Below are positions 25,511 to 34,146 of a DNA stretch of 64,000 nt, in pieces (the stretch's first letter is position 1; the number at the start of each line of letters is the position of its first letter). This stretch comes from Streptomyces sp. CC0208 (lineage in GTDB: Bacteria > Actinomycetota > Actinomycetes > Streptomycetales > Streptomycetaceae): contig NZ_CP031969.1 in assembly GCF_003443735.1 (NCBI RefSeq), forward strand, positions 8,122,001-8,186,000, given 5' to 3'. The translations under genes and the position numbers were made by a program. The notes under the pieces are model-generated. The model was given only the letters and a program-made list of their open reading frames with translations, did no database searches and was not told where the DNA came from.

Positions 25511-25777
25511 ATGCTGCGCAACGGACTGGAGCCCTGGCACCTGCTGATCGTGGCGATCATGATCATCGTGCTGTTCGGCTCGAAGAAGCTGCCCGAGGCC
25601 GCCCGCGGGCTCGGCAAGTCGATGCGCATCCTCAAGAGCGAGGCCAAGGCCATGAAGGAGGACGGCACCGCGCAGAGCACCGCCGCTCCGGCCGAGCCGG
25701 CCGCGCAGGGCGTCCAGGTCGCACCCGGGGAGCCGGCGGCGGCGCGGGGGACGGCCGAGGGCAGCCCGGCCCACTGA
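25511..25777 (+). CDS. tatA: TatA/E-like twin-arginine translocase subunit
   Basis: An 88-residue protein with one N-terminal span (HLLIVAIMIIVLFG), the FGSKKLPEAARGLGKS hinge and amphipathic helix, KSEAKAMKEDG, and an Ala/Pro-rich tail, exactly the TatA/E plan. TatA forms the protein-conducting element that moves folded, twin-arginine-signalled proteins such as the GH29 enzyme in this window. No tatB or tatC is nearby, so this is an extra, stand-alone TatA. It probably has its own promoter because of the TTGCGCAA box just upstream, although read-through from the LCP gene is possible. Confidence 0.9.
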   Translation: MLRNGLEPWHLLIVAIMIIVLFGSKKLPEAARGLGKSMRILKSEAKAMKEDGTAQSTAAPAEPAAQGVQVAPGEPAAARGTAEGSPAH

Positions 25778-25889
25778 ACTCCCGTACGCCGGACCGGTTC
25801 ACTGGCTTGTCCGCGGCAGCGGCGGCCCGGCGCCGGCCTTCGCCCCCTGGGCTGGGTGGCTCTGACCGGGGCGCCGTATGCTCCCGCCC

Positions 25890-27611
25890 ATGAGTGAGGC
25901 AGACGAGGGCCCCGGCAGACGAGTTGTCGACGGGCGCTTCGAGTTGGAGGCCCGTCTCGGCGGCGGCGGGATGGGCACGGTCTGGCGGGCCAGGGACCTG
26001 GTCCTGCACAGGATGGTCGCCGTCAAGGAGGTCCGCCCGCCCGACCGGGACCTCGCGGAGTACGACCCCGACAGCGCGCGGACGCTGCGCGAGCGGGTAC
26101 TGCGCGAGGCCAGGGCCCTGGCCCGGATCGACCATCCGAACGTGGTCACGATCCACCACATAGTCGACGGTGGCGAGGGCACCTACCCGTGGATCGTCAT
26201 GGAGCTGGTCAGCGGCGGCTCGCTCGCCGACCGCCTCGCCCAGGGGCCGATGCCGTCGGCCGAGGCGGCACGGATCGGGCGGGGTGTGCTGGCCGCGCTG
26301 GCCGCCGCGCACGACGCCGGCATCCAGCACCGGGACGTCAAGCCCGCCAACGTCCTGCTCAGGTCCGACGGGCGCCCCGTCCTCACCGACTTCGGCATCG
26401 CCGCGATCCGCGAGACGACGAGCCTCACCGTCACCGGCTCCATCATCGGTACCCCCGACTTCATGGCTCCGGAGCGGATCTCGGGCCACGAGGGCGGAGC
26501 GGCCTCGGACCTGTGGTCGCTCGCGATGATGCTGTACACCGCCGTGGAGGGTCACCACCCGCTGCGCCGCGGCAACACCCTCGCCACCCTCGCCGCGGTG
26601 CTCAACGAGGACGTGGCGCCGCCGGTGCGGGCCGGTGCCCTGGGCGACGTACTGATGAGGGTGCTCGTACGGGATCCGGCGGCGCGGCCGTCGTCCGCCG
26701 TGCTGGACCGACAGCTGGCCGTGATCGAGTCCGGGCAGGGTAGTCCGGCGACCGCCTGGCACCAGCCCTCCCCCTCCTACCCGCTGAACCCGCCGTCCGC
26801 CGCCCAGGGCCCTTCGTACCCAGGGGCCTTCGGCCCGCCCACGGCTCCCCTCGCCGGTGCCCCTGCCGGATTCGGGCCGCCGCCCGTCCTCGCGGGGCCG
26901 GGGCAGCCGGTGACCTCGCCGGTGCGAGCGGGCCGTAGGAACCGGCCCGGCCCGGGCGTCCTGCTCGGGGTATCGGGGACCTCGCTCGCGGGCGCCCTGG
27001 TCCTGCTGTGGTGGCTGCTGCCCTTCGGAGGGGACTCCGGCGGTTCGGGCGACGCCGCGGACACCGGCGCCTCGTCCTCCGCCATCTCGGCCCCGGAGTC
27101 GACCGGTTCACCGGCCGCGGCCCCGGCAGCCCGGCAGTCGAAGGACACGACGACCAAGACCCTGCTGACCGCCGACGGCATCCGCACCGCCGTCAAGGCG
27201 CTGGAGCGGGAGACCGGCCGGGACAGGTTCGGCGCCTTCACCGTGTACGACGACTACGTGTCGGCCGAGTTGATGGTCAACGGCAGCGACAGCAAGTACG
27301 ACAGCTACACGTACCGCCCGGGGCAGGGCGTGGAGAAGGGCATCATCAAGGGCACCTTGTCCGGCGGCGACCAGCCCTTCCGTCTCGGCGGCTTCGACTG
27401 GGCCAAGGTGCCCACGCTCCTCGAAGAGGCCCGGAAGAAGCTCAACGTCGACCGTCCGGAAACCCGTTACGTGACGGTGAGACAGCCCAACGACACCTTC
27501 GACACCCCCCTCGGCATGGCCGTCTACCTGAGCAACGAGTACAGCCAGTCCGGCTATCTGGAGGCGAACCCCAAGGGCAAGGTCACCCGTGTGATGCCCG
27601 CGGAGGACTGA
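25890..27611 (+). CDS. Membrane-anchored serine/threonine protein kinase
   Basis: A 573-residue eukaryotic-type kinase. The kinase domain (about 16-275) has the glycine loop GGGGMG (24-29), Lys46, HRDVKPANVLL (147-157), DFG (167-169) and APE (193-195). A Pro-rich linker (290-350) leads to one membrane span (about 355-375) and an extracytoplasmic domain of about 200 residues without a PASTA signature, so the signal sensed is unknown. ATG 25890 rather than 25878 was chosen because TATGCT at 25877-25882 is a good -10 box for a leaderless start there. It converges with a PP2C-type phosphatase gene 28 bases away. Confidence 0.9.
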   Translation: MSEADEGPGRRVVDGRFELEARLGGGGMGTVWRARDLVLHRMVAVKEVRPPDRDLAEYDPDSARTLRERVLREARALARIDHPNVVTIHHIVDGGEGTYPWIVMELVSGGSLADRLAQGPMPSAEAARIGRGVLAALAAAHDAGIQHRDVKPANVLLRSDGRPVLTDFGIAAIRETTSLTVTGSIIGTPDFMAPERISGHEGGAASDLWSLAMMLYTAVEGHHPLRRGNTLATLAAVLNEDVAPPVRAGALGDVLMRVLVRDPAARPSSAVLDRQLAVIESGQGSPATAWHQPSPSYPLNPPSAAQGPSYPGAFGPPTAPLAGAPAGFGPPPVLAGPGQPVTSPVRAGRRNRPGPGVLLGVSGTSLAGALVLLWWLLPFGGDSGGSGDAADTGASSSAISAPESTGSPAAAPAARQSKDTTTKTLLTADGIRTAVKALERETGRDRFGAFTVYDDYVSAELMVNGSDSKYDSYTYRPGQGVEKGIIKGTLSGGDQPFRLGGFDWAKVPTLLEEARKKLNVDRPETRYVTVRQPNDTFDTPLGMAVYLSNEYSQSGYLEANPKGKVTRVMPAED

Positions 27612-27639
27612 GGGCCGCCCGGAGTACGGGTCACCGCGC

Positions 27640-28869
27640 TCAGAGGGCGATGACGACGAGGGCGGTGTCGTCGGCGTTGCCGGTGGGGGGCAGCAGCTCC
27701 GCCAGGAGCGCGTCGGCCAGCTCCTCGGGGCCGGCGTGGCGGTGGCGGGTGAGCGCGTCGGTGAGACGGGCCAGGCCGGTGTCGATGTCCTCGGTGCGGC
27801 GCTCGATCAGACCGTCGGTGTAGAGGACCAGCGTGGCGCCCTCCTCGAAGGGCGTGGTCGCCTCCGGGCGGGTGCCGTGCTCGGGGCTGGCGCCGAGCGG
27901 CGGGTCGGTGGCCCGGTCCAGGAAGGACACCGAGCCGTCGGGGTGCAGCAGGACGGGCGGGAGGTGGCCCGCGCAGCTGTAGGTGAGGGTGTGGTCGTCC
28001 CAGTCGATGAAGGCCGTGGCCGCCGTGGTCGACTCGGCGCCCGCGACGGAACGGGCGTACAGCCCGAGGGCCTCCAGCGCCCGGGCCGGCCCGTCGGCGA
28101 CGCGGGTGGCGGCGCTCAGAGCGCTGCGCAGCTGGCCCATGACGCAGGCGGCCGCCAGACCGTGCCCCACGACGTCACCCACGGCGACGGCGAAGCGGTC
28201 GCCCGGCAGGTCGACGAGGTCGTACCAGTCACCGCACACGTTGAGGGTGCCCACGGCGGGCCGGTAGCGGACGGCCGCCTGATGGTGGCCCAGGGGCCCG
28301 GGGGCGGGCAGCAGGGCCTCCTGGAGCGCGAGGGCCACCTCGCGTTCGCGGGCGTGGGCCTGGCGCAGGCGTTCGTTCACCTCCTGGAGTTCCCGGGCCC
28401 GGGTGTACAGCTCGGCTTCCAGCACGCGTGCCCGGCTGTCGCCGCCCGGGCCGCCGCGGGCACGGATGAGTTCGGTGACCTCCTCCACCCGGTGCACGAC
28501 CAGTGTCACCTTCCCGTCGCTGCCGAGGACGGGGGCGTTGACCGGGCTCCAGAAGTGTTCCCGCCAGTGCCCGGGACGCTGGGGGTCCTCGATGTCGTAG
28601 CGCAGGACCGCCATGGTGTCGCGCTCGCCGGTCGCCACCGCACGCAGCATCGACTCCCGTGTCTCGCGCATCCCGGCCGCGGCCGGGTCATTCGGGTTCT
28701 CGGGGAAGACGTCGAAGATGTAGCGGCCCAGCAGCTGCTCGCGGGCGCGACCGGTGTTGCGTACGAAATCGTCGTTGACATCGACGTACACCAGTTCGGG
28801 CGTCAGGAGCGCCACCATGCCGGGCAGGGCCCGGAAGACCGCCGCGTAGTCGATCTGCGGTTTCCTCAT
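27640..28869 (-). CDS. PAS-domain PP2C (SpoIIE-type) phosphatase
   Basis: A 409-residue signalling protein. The N-terminal PAS domain (about 8-130; ALPGMVALLTPELVYVDVNDDF, LLGRYIFDVFPENP) may bind a small ligand or cofactor. A short helical linker (145-185) connects to the SpoIIE-like PP2C phosphatase domain (about 190-409; GDWYDLVDLPGDRFAVAVGDV, GHGLAAACVM, YTDGLIERR, NADDTALVVI) with its metal-binding aspartates. Such proteins usually dephosphorylate anti-sigma-factor antagonists in Streptomyces. Partners are not adjacent, and the converging gene is a kinase of a different class. Confidence 0.9.
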   Translation of the reverse strand: MRKPQIDYAAVFRALPGMVALLTPELVYVDVNDDFVRNTGRAREQLLGRYIFDVFPENPNDPAAAGMRETRESMLRAVATGERDTMAVLRYDIEDPQRPGHWREHFWSPVNAPVLGSDGKVTLVVHRVEEVTELIRARGGPGGDSRARVLEAELYTRARELQEVNERLRQAHAREREVALALQEALLPAPGPLGHHQAAVRYRPAVGTLNVCGDWYDLVDLPGDRFAVAVGDVVGHGLAAACVMGQLRSALSAATRVADGPARALEALGLYARSVAGAESTTAATAFIDWDDHTLTYSCAGHLPPVLLHPDGSVSFLDRATDPPLGASPEHGTRPEATTPFEEGATLVLYTDGLIERRTEDIDTGLARLTDALTRHRHAGPEELADALLAELLPPTGNADDTALVVIAL

Positions 28870-29038
28870 GTGCAGCCTGCCTCGACACGAGCCATCATGA
28901 TGTGATTTTCCACGATAGAGGGGAACAGGCCGGCCTCACGACAGCTACCGTCGTCGCGCGGCAGTGAACGACCTGGTTCGGATTCGTCGCGGGCACGGCA
29001 CCCGGCCGGTCGCCCGAGTCCCGGAAGGACCCACTCCC

Positions 29039-29737
29039 ATGCGTTACGCAGTCCTCGGAACCGGCATCGTCGGCCGGACGATCGCCGGAAAGCTCGCCTC
29101 CCTCGGCCACGACGTCGTCATCGGCACCCGCGACCCCGGGGCCACTCTCGCACGCACCGCACCCGACGGCATGGGCAATCCGCCGTTCGCCCAGTGGCAC
29201 GCCGACCACGGCCAGGTGCGCCTGGAGACCTTCGAGGCGGCCGCGGCCTTCGCCGAGGCGGTCGTCAACACCACCGCCGGCGAGCAGAGCCTCAACGCCC
29301 TCCGAGCGGCGGGCGCGTCCAACCTGAGCGGCAAGGTCCTCATCGATGTCGCCAACCCGCTGGACTTCTCCGCCGGGATGCCGCCGACGCTGGACCCCGT
29401 CAACACCGACAGTCTCGGCGAACGGATCCAGCGCGCCTTTCCCGACGCCAAGGTCGTCAAGACCCTCAACACCATGAACTGCTTCGTCATGGTGGAGCCG
29501 GCCCGGGTGGCAGGGGAGCACACCGTGTTCGTCAGCGGCGACGACACCGGGGCCAAGAAGACCGTCACCGCCCTGCTGGGCTCCTTCGGCTGGCCCGAGG
29601 CGAGTGTCATCGACCTGGGCGACATCACCAGCGCCCGCGGCGTGGAGATGCTCCTGCCGATCTGGCTGCGCCTGTACGGCACGCTCGGCCACGGTGACTT
29701 CAACTTCCACGTCCAGGGGGCCCGGCCCGGCGCCTGA
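29039..29737 (+). CDS. F420-dependent NADP reductase-like oxidoreductase
   Basis: A 232-residue protein with an N-terminal Rossmann motif (AVLGTGIVGRTIA, residues 4-16) and TRDPGATL, VVNTTAGEQSL, DVANPLDFS and VKTLNTMNC, the signatures of the NADP-oxidoreductase, coenzyme-F420-dependent family. Members transfer hydride between F420H2 and NADP, although many act on unknown substrates. ATG 29039 has AAGGA about ten bases upstream; the open frame from 28964 is not coding-like. It is probably monocistronic, followed by a hairpin at 29737-29760. Confidence 0.85.
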   Translation: MRYAVLGTGIVGRTIAGKLASLGHDVVIGTRDPGATLARTAPDGMGNPPFAQWHADHGQVRLETFEAAAAFAEAVVNTTAGEQSLNALRAAGASNLSGKVLIDVANPLDFSAGMPPTLDPVNTDSLGERIQRAFPDAKVVKTLNTMNCFVMVEPARVAGEHTVFVSGDDTGAKKTVTALLGSFGWPEASVIDLGDITSARGVEMLLPIWLRLYGTLGHGDFNFHVQGARPGA

Positions 29738-29760
29738 GCCCGGCCGGGCCGGTACGGGCT
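29737..29760 (+). terminator. Short hairpin after the F420-type oxidoreductase gene
   Basis: AGCCCG at 29737-29742 pairs with CGGGCT at 29755-29760 across a 12-base loop, overlapping the stop codon. Modest stem, so uncertain. Confidence 0.3.
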
Positions 29761-30057
29761 CGACGGCGCTCCGGCTCAGGAGCGCGGACCCCGCGGCTGC
29801 CGGATCGGCGCGCTCGTCCTGGGCCGTACGAGTGTCATCCCGGGCGGCGCGCGACACGGCTGGACGGACCGTTGTCCCTGGCCGGCCGCCGTGGACGGGG
29901 GCAGGGCGGAGCGCACGTGGCAGCGGACGGCGAAGGTGCCCGTGGGCCGGATCGTGCACCCGCGTCATGCCCTGCCCGCAGTCGGCCCATGCGCTCCGCG
30001 CACTCCTGGCGGATCCTGAAGACAGGCGCAGTTCCTCAGCTTCACCGGAAGGCCGCC

Positions 30058-30438
30058 ATGACCGGCACCCCGCACAGGGTCAGTGACGTGATGACCCGCA
30101 CCGTCGGCGTTTTGAGCAGCGACACGCGCCCTTCCCGTCGTGCACGGCGAGCACCGGCTCGTCGGTGTGGTGTCCGAGTCCGACCTGCTGCCCAAGGGGG
30201 AGTGCCGCGACGGCGATCCGGACCGGTACACCCGTTGTGGCGGCTCCCCGACCTCGCGAAGGCGGGGGCGCGGGTCGCCGAGGAGCTCGCGCGGGCCGCG
30301 CGGACCATGGCGCGGTTCAGCGTCAAAAGGGTGTTCCTGCGGGACACCTCGATCGTGCCGGTCGCCGCGCGTCTCGTCCGGGCGACCCGCCGGCCTGAGG
30401 CCACGCCGGGCGGTTTCCGGACGCCCGCCCGCCCGTAG
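30058..30438 (+). pseudogene. Frameshifted and deleted CBS-domain protein gene
   Basis: Three pieces of one CBS-domain protein occur in order but in two frames. The first (from ATG 30058) reads MTGTPHRVSDVMTRTVGVLSSD. The second, in the +1 frame from about 30128, reads LPVVHGEHRLVGVVSESDLLP and continues to about 30232. The third, back in the first frame, reads RLPDLAKAGARVAEELARAA and MARFSVKRVFLR. About 20 codons are missing between the first two pieces, and the start of the second CBS domain is deleted in the third. Intact relatives in Streptomyces are stress-linked CBS proteins of about 220 residues. Confidence 0.75.
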
Positions 30439-30458
30439 AGGAGATGGGGTGACGGCTC

Positions 30459-31046
30459 ATGGTGAGGACGGGTCGTACGCGCGTGCGGAAGGTGTGGTGG
30501 TGGCGGTGGCGGCGCAATCCGCTGCGCAGGCGCAGCGACAGGCTGGAGGCGTGGCTCGTCCTGGCCACCTGGACCCTCGCCCTGCTGGGCGGCCTGCTCG
30601 CCGGAGCGGGGGCGGCCGTCGGCATGGAGGACGACCTCGCCGCCCGGCGTGCCGCACTGCACGCCGTGTCGGCCGTACTCGTCGGGAAAGCGGACCGCAC
30701 GGCACCCGTGACGGCGGACGGAAGCGAGGAGACGGTGCGGGCGAGGGTGCGTTGGACGTCACTCGACGGATCCACGCACACAGGAGTGACCCGGGTGGCA
30801 CCGGGCACCGGGGCGGGCACCTCGGTCACCGTGTGGACCGACCGCCAGGGTGACCTCGTGCGCGCACCGCTCACCGTGGCGGAGGTGCGCTTGCAGTCGG
30901 TGCTGACGGGCGTCCTGGTCGCGGCCGGCACCGGCGCCGTCGTCTTCGGAGGCGGACACTGGGCACGGCTGCGGCTGGATCGCCGGCGGCTGCGGGACTG
31001 GGAGGCGGAATGGGCTCGCGTCGCCCCGAGCGGCGGACGAACATGA
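30459..31046 (+). CDS. Rv1733c-like membrane protein
   Basis: A 195-residue protein with a basic N-terminus (WWWRWRRNPLRRRSDRLEAW), a first membrane span (about 34-54), an extracytoplasmic domain (about 55-145; VRARVRWTSLDGSTHTGVTRV, VTVWTDRQGDLV) and a second span (about 148-165). This plan matches the actinobacterial Rv1733c family, linked in mycobacteria to dormancy and found in Streptomyces beside stress genes; no activity is known. It follows a broken CBS-domain gene, a frequent neighbour of this family. Confidence 0.78.
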   Translation: MVRTGRTRVRKVWWWRWRRNPLRRRSDRLEAWLVLATWTLALLGGLLAGAGAAVGMEDDLAARRAALHAVSAVLVGKADRTAPVTADGSEETVRARVRWTSLDGSTHTGVTRVAPGTGAGTSVTVWTDRQGDLVRAPLTVAEVRLQSVLTGVLVAAGTGAVVFGGGHWARLRLDRRRLRDWEAEWARVAPSGGRT

Positions 31047-31090
31047 CCGGTTGACGGCGTCGGCCAGGCCCGTCGCGGGGATTCATCCCT

Positions 31091-31131
31091 CACGGGTGCT
31101 GTACTCACGGGTGCTGTACTCACGGGTGCTG
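31091..31131. repeat. 15-bp tandem repeat upstream of arsM
   Basis: The 15-mer CACGGGTGCTGTACT occurs twice in full (31091-31105, 31106-31120) and once truncated (31121-31131). It lies 40-80 bases upstream of the candidate ArsR operator and may be a regulator-binding array or a slippage product. Confidence 0.85.
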
Positions 31132-31170
31132 TCGGCCGGATCGAACAGCTCGATCCAAGGCGCGGTGGTC

Positions 31171-31188
31171 CATCGACGAACGTCAATG
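31171..31188. promoter_or_regulatory. Candidate ArsR-type operator of arsM
   Basis: An 18-bp near-palindrome (CATCGACGAACGTCAATG) in which the CAT/ATG and GAC/GTC arms match perfectly. It is 20 bases before the arsM start, a typical place for an arsenic-responsive repressor. Confidence 0.4.
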
Positions 31189-31207
31189 CAAGCAGGGGGA
31201 GAGAGTC

Positions 31208-32008
31208 GTGAGCGAGCAGTCGAGAGAGCAGTCCAGCGACCTGCGGGAGACCGTCCGTCGGCGGTACGCGGCGGCAGCCCTGCAGGTCACCGAGGGTGGC
31301 AGTGCCTGTTGCGGGCCCGAGCCGGTCGAGGTCGACGACAACTTCGGCTCGACCCTGTACGCCGCCGACGAGCGTGACGCGCTGCCCGCCGAGGCCGTCG
31401 CCGCTTCCCTCGGTTGTGGCAACCCGACCGCGGTGGCCGAACTGCGCGAGGGCGAGCGAGTCCTCGACCTCGGCTCCGGCGGTGGCATGGACGTCCTGCT
31501 CTCCGCCCGCCGTGTCGGGCCGACGGGCCGGGCGTACGGGCTGGACATGACCGAGGAGATGCTCGCCCTCGCGCTGGCCAACGCGGCGAAGGCGGGCGCC
31601 ACGAACGTGGAGTTCCTCAAGGGCTCCATCGAGGCGATCCCGCTGCCCGCGAACACGATCGACGTCGTGATCTCGAACTGTGTGATCAACCTGTCCGTCG
31701 ACAAGCCCGCCGTCTTCGCGGAGACCTACCGCGTCCTCAGGCCCGGAGGCCGCCTCGGCGTCTCCGACGTGGTCGCCGACGACGTCCTCACCGCCGAACA
31801 GCGGGCCGAACGCGGCGATTACGTCGGCTGTATCGCGGGAGCCCTGTCCTTCGCCGAGTACCGCACGGGCCTGGAGGCCGCCGGCTTCACCGGCATCGAG
31901 ATCGTCCCCACTCACGCGGTCGCCGAGGGCATGCACTCGGCCATCGTCCGGGCCCTCAAGCCCGCAGCCCACGCGGGCACCAGCCCTGAGGGGTGTGGGG
32001 GCTCGTAG
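31208..32008 (+). CDS. arsM: Arsenite S-adenosylmethyltransferase
   Basis: A 266-residue SAM-dependent enzyme that methylates arsenite, giving less toxic or volatile species. VLDLGSGGGMDVLLSA (85-100) is the SAM site. The three arsenite-binding cysteines correspond to Cys70 in SLGCGNP, Cys158 in SNCVINL and Cys208 in YVGCIAGAL, and the Cys34-Cys35 pair lies near the N-terminus. Length is in the normal range. GTG 31208 follows a GGGGGAGAG ribosome site. No other ars gene (arsR, arsB, arsC) is adjacent, so it acts alone here; the upstream palindrome suggests arsenic-responsive control by a repressor encoded elsewhere. Confidence 0.93.
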   Translation: MSEQSREQSSDLRETVRRRYAAAALQVTEGGSACCGPEPVEVDDNFGSTLYAADERDALPAEAVAASLGCGNPTAVAELREGERVLDLGSGGGMDVLLSARRVGPTGRAYGLDMTEEMLALALANAAKAGATNVEFLKGSIEAIPLPANTIDVVISNCVINLSVDKPAVFAETYRVLRPGGRLGVSDVVADDVLTAEQRAERGDYVGCIAGALSFAEYRTGLEAAGFTGIEIVPTHAVAEGMHSAIVRALKPAAHAGTSPEGCGGS

Positions 32009-32229
32009 ATCTGCGGGTGCGGGCGGGATGCCGGAGGATCCGGATCGCGCTCGTCCGACGCCCTGCACCCCGGCGCGGACCGAACGAGCGAAGTGCCGTC
32101 TCACTGTTCGACGAGAACGCGCGGCGAAGCAGATGCTCGATGTCGCCGTGCCCCGCCCGCCGTGAGAGGAACGGTGGCCCGGTCGCCGCCCGGGTGGGCA
32201 CCGCATGCCGCCGGTGGGCTCAGGCGGGC

Positions 32230-33369
32230 TCAGGCCGGGACAACAGCCGAAGGGAGGGGGTCACGGTCTCCGGCCAACCGCAGTGTCGCGAGGGCCGCGA
32301 GCCCTGACATGACACCGAAGGTGAGGGCGGCCGGGACGCCCGTGCCGAGCGCGGAGAACACGTGCACGGGGCCCCACACGGCGGCGGTGTCGTCGACCGC
32401 CATGTGCAGGACCTGGCTCGCGAGCAGTCCCAGCACGGTCGCGCAGACCGCGCCCAGCACCATCGCCGGCGCGGTGGTCCGGGTGAGCAGGCCGGGCAGC
32501 AGGCGCAGCGACCACCACACCACGGCCAGCAGGACCACGTCGGCGGCCCGGTACAGCAGCCAGTGGCCGAAGGACATGGTCGACGGGCCGCTCCAGGCGC
32601 CGAGCAGGAGCCACTGACGCAGCAGATCACCGGGCTCGGACAGCAGGCCCGCCCCGCTGAACGACGTCTGGATCCAGGCCGCCACCGACTGGTACGACAG
32701 AACCACCAGCGACACCGCGACCACCGCCGTTCCGACGCCGGCGGCCGTGCGGGCGGCACGCGGCGGCACACTGCGCCGGGGGAGCGGGACCGCGCCCTTG
32801 GCGGTGACCCGCGCCACGACCACGGTGAGGAGGGCGGTCGCCAGCCCCGCGAACACCGCGACCGGCCCGCTCGACGCGATCACTCCCGCGAGCTGCGGCA
32901 GGACCCGGTAACTGCCGCGCCCCCGGGACGCGATCAGCCAGGGCGCGGAGACCGTCACGGCCAGGGTCGCGGCCACCGGGCCCCAGGCCCACAGCGCGAG
33001 CAGCGTGGCCGGCGTACGGCCCTGCGTCGGCGGCATCCTGCGGAGCAGGAGCAGCGCGCCGGCCACGAAGAACGCGAAGAGGGTCACGAACCTGATCTGC
33101 ATCGCGGTGCGGTACAGCTCGGAGTACCGGGTGCCGCCGCCGCCTCCGTCCGTGCCCGTGCCGACGGACCCGTCGGACGGCAGGGCGGTCGAGGGGTCGT
33201 ACGACCAGGGCGTGAGCCAGCGCCGGAGTTCGTTCACCGAGTCCACGTCGAACACGCTGGTGCTGCCGCGCAGTTGGAGGGCCTGCGCGCTCGCCCCCGC
33301 CCACCACAGCAGCAACGTGATCAGCAGCCCGCCGACCAGGGCCGGTATCACCGCGCGCCGATATGCCAT
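32230..33369 (-). CDS. Polytopic membrane protein of unknown function
   Basis: A 379-residue protein with about nine membrane segments, starting at residues 7-26 (VIPALVGGLLITLLLWWAGA) and continuing through ALLLL, LLALWAWGPVAATLAV, VFAGLATALLTVVVA, VVAVSLVVLSY, LLAVVWWSLRLLPG and AVCATVLGLLA. A long first extracytoplasmic loop (about 28-90) contains a Gly-rich run and FDVDSVNELRRWL. I recognise no transporter or enzyme motif. It diverges from the cytidine-deaminase-like gene, with a LuxR fragment between. The real-gene call rests on strong codon bias and clean membrane topology. Confidence 0.7.
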   Translation of the reverse strand: MAYRRAVIPALVGGLLITLLLWWAGASAQALQLRGSTSVFDVDSVNELRRWLTPWSYDPSTALPSDGSVGTGTDGGGGGTRYSELYRTAMQIRFVTLFAFFVAGALLLLRRMPPTQGRTPATLLALWAWGPVAATLAVTVSAPWLIASRGRGSYRVLPQLAGVIASSGPVAVFAGLATALLTVVVARVTAKGAVPLPRRSVPPRAARTAAGVGTAVVAVSLVVLSYQSVAAWIQTSFSGAGLLSEPGDLLRQWLLLGAWSGPSTMSFGHWLLYRAADVVLLAVVWWSLRLLPGLLTRTTAPAMVLGAVCATVLGLLASQVLHMAVDDTAAVWGPVHVFSALGTGVPAALTFGVMSGLAALATLRLAGDRDPLPSAVVPA

Positions 33370-33399
33370 GTGTGTGCTCCCCCGCCTTGACCCGGTGTC

Positions 33400-33512
33400 C
33401 GTAGGTGTCTCGAACAGAGGAAGAGTAGGGCGTGATGAGGCCTTCGGTGATCTCGTCGTCGGACAGGCCGGTGGTCACCAGGGACACCGCCTCGCGTTCC
33501 GCCGCACAAAGG
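33400..33512 (-). pseudogene. Fragment of a LuxR-type DNA-binding domain
   Basis: The minus strand encodes CAAEREAVSLVTTGLSDDEI followed by TEGLITPYSS, which is the start of a LuxR/GerE helix-turn-helix. After helix 3 the similarity ends, and no receiver or upstream domain exists. It is a leftover of a lost response regulator. Confidence 0.6.
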
Positions 33513-33609
33513 TGGTGCGCGTGACACAAGGGCCGCCTCTTTCGATATTCGTTTGCATACGTCCCTCACGCGGGTCAGCCTCGCCTGACCGAAGACGAAA
33601 GCAGAGAAG

Positions 33610-34023
33610 TTGACCACGCAGACCGACCCCGTCGACCACGAACTCGTCCAGGCCGCGGCGGATGTCGCCCGCACGCGTTGCCGCGGCGACAACCACACCA
33701 TGGCGGCCGCGGCCCGTGCCCGGGACGGCCGGATCGTCACGGCCGTGAACGCCTACCACTTCACGGGAGGCCCGTGCGCCGAACTGGTCCTCATCGGGGC
33801 GGCGGCCGCCCAGGGCGCCTACGAGCTGGACACGATCGTCGCCGTGGGAGACCGCGACCGCGGGGTCGTTCCCCCGTGCGGCCGCTGCCGGCAGGTCCTG
33901 CTCGACTACTTCCCCGACCTCGAGGTCATCGTCGGCGCGGGCGCCCGCACCCGGACCGTGCGCATCACCGACCTGCTGCCCGAGAGCTATGTCTGGGCCG
34001 ATCACCAGCTCGACACCGAGTGA
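33610..34023 (+). CDS. Cytidine deaminase-like zinc protein
   Basis: A 137-residue member of the cytidine/blasticidin-S deaminase fold. Zinc ligands and the proton shuttle are present: GGPCAE (Cys56, Glu58) and PPCGRCRQVL (Cys90, Cys93). The sequence is closer to the compact, stand-alone cytidine deaminase/blasticidin deaminase group than to tRNA or dCMP deaminases. Substrate is unproven. The gene starts with TTG 33610 behind a weak AGAGAAG site; no ATG or GTG is available nearby. A GGTCAG/CTGACC inverted repeat (33573-33590) lies just upstream and may be an operator. Confidence 0.82.
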   Translation: MTTQTDPVDHELVQAAADVARTRCRGDNHTMAAAARARDGRIVTAVNAYHFTGGPCAELVLIGAAAAQGAYELDTIVAVGDRDRGVVPPCGRCRQVLLDYFPDLEVIVGAGARTRTVRITDLLPESYVWADHQLDTE

Positions 34024-34146
34024 ACGAGCCGACCGTATCGATGAGAGCGTGGCATGGTCACCACTTCGGTGGACAGCAGCGTGGACAGCAGTCTCGACGA
34101 CCCTGCCCCTGAGCCGGCGGCCGGCCCGAAACAAGGAGCGACAACC

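Noticed and set aside
25890..28869. Kinase and phosphatase as a cognate reversible-phosphorylation pair
   Set aside because: They are convergent, and the phosphatase is of the PAS/SpoIIE type that normally targets anti-sigma-factor antagonists, not Hanks-type kinase substrates; adjacency alone is weak evidence.
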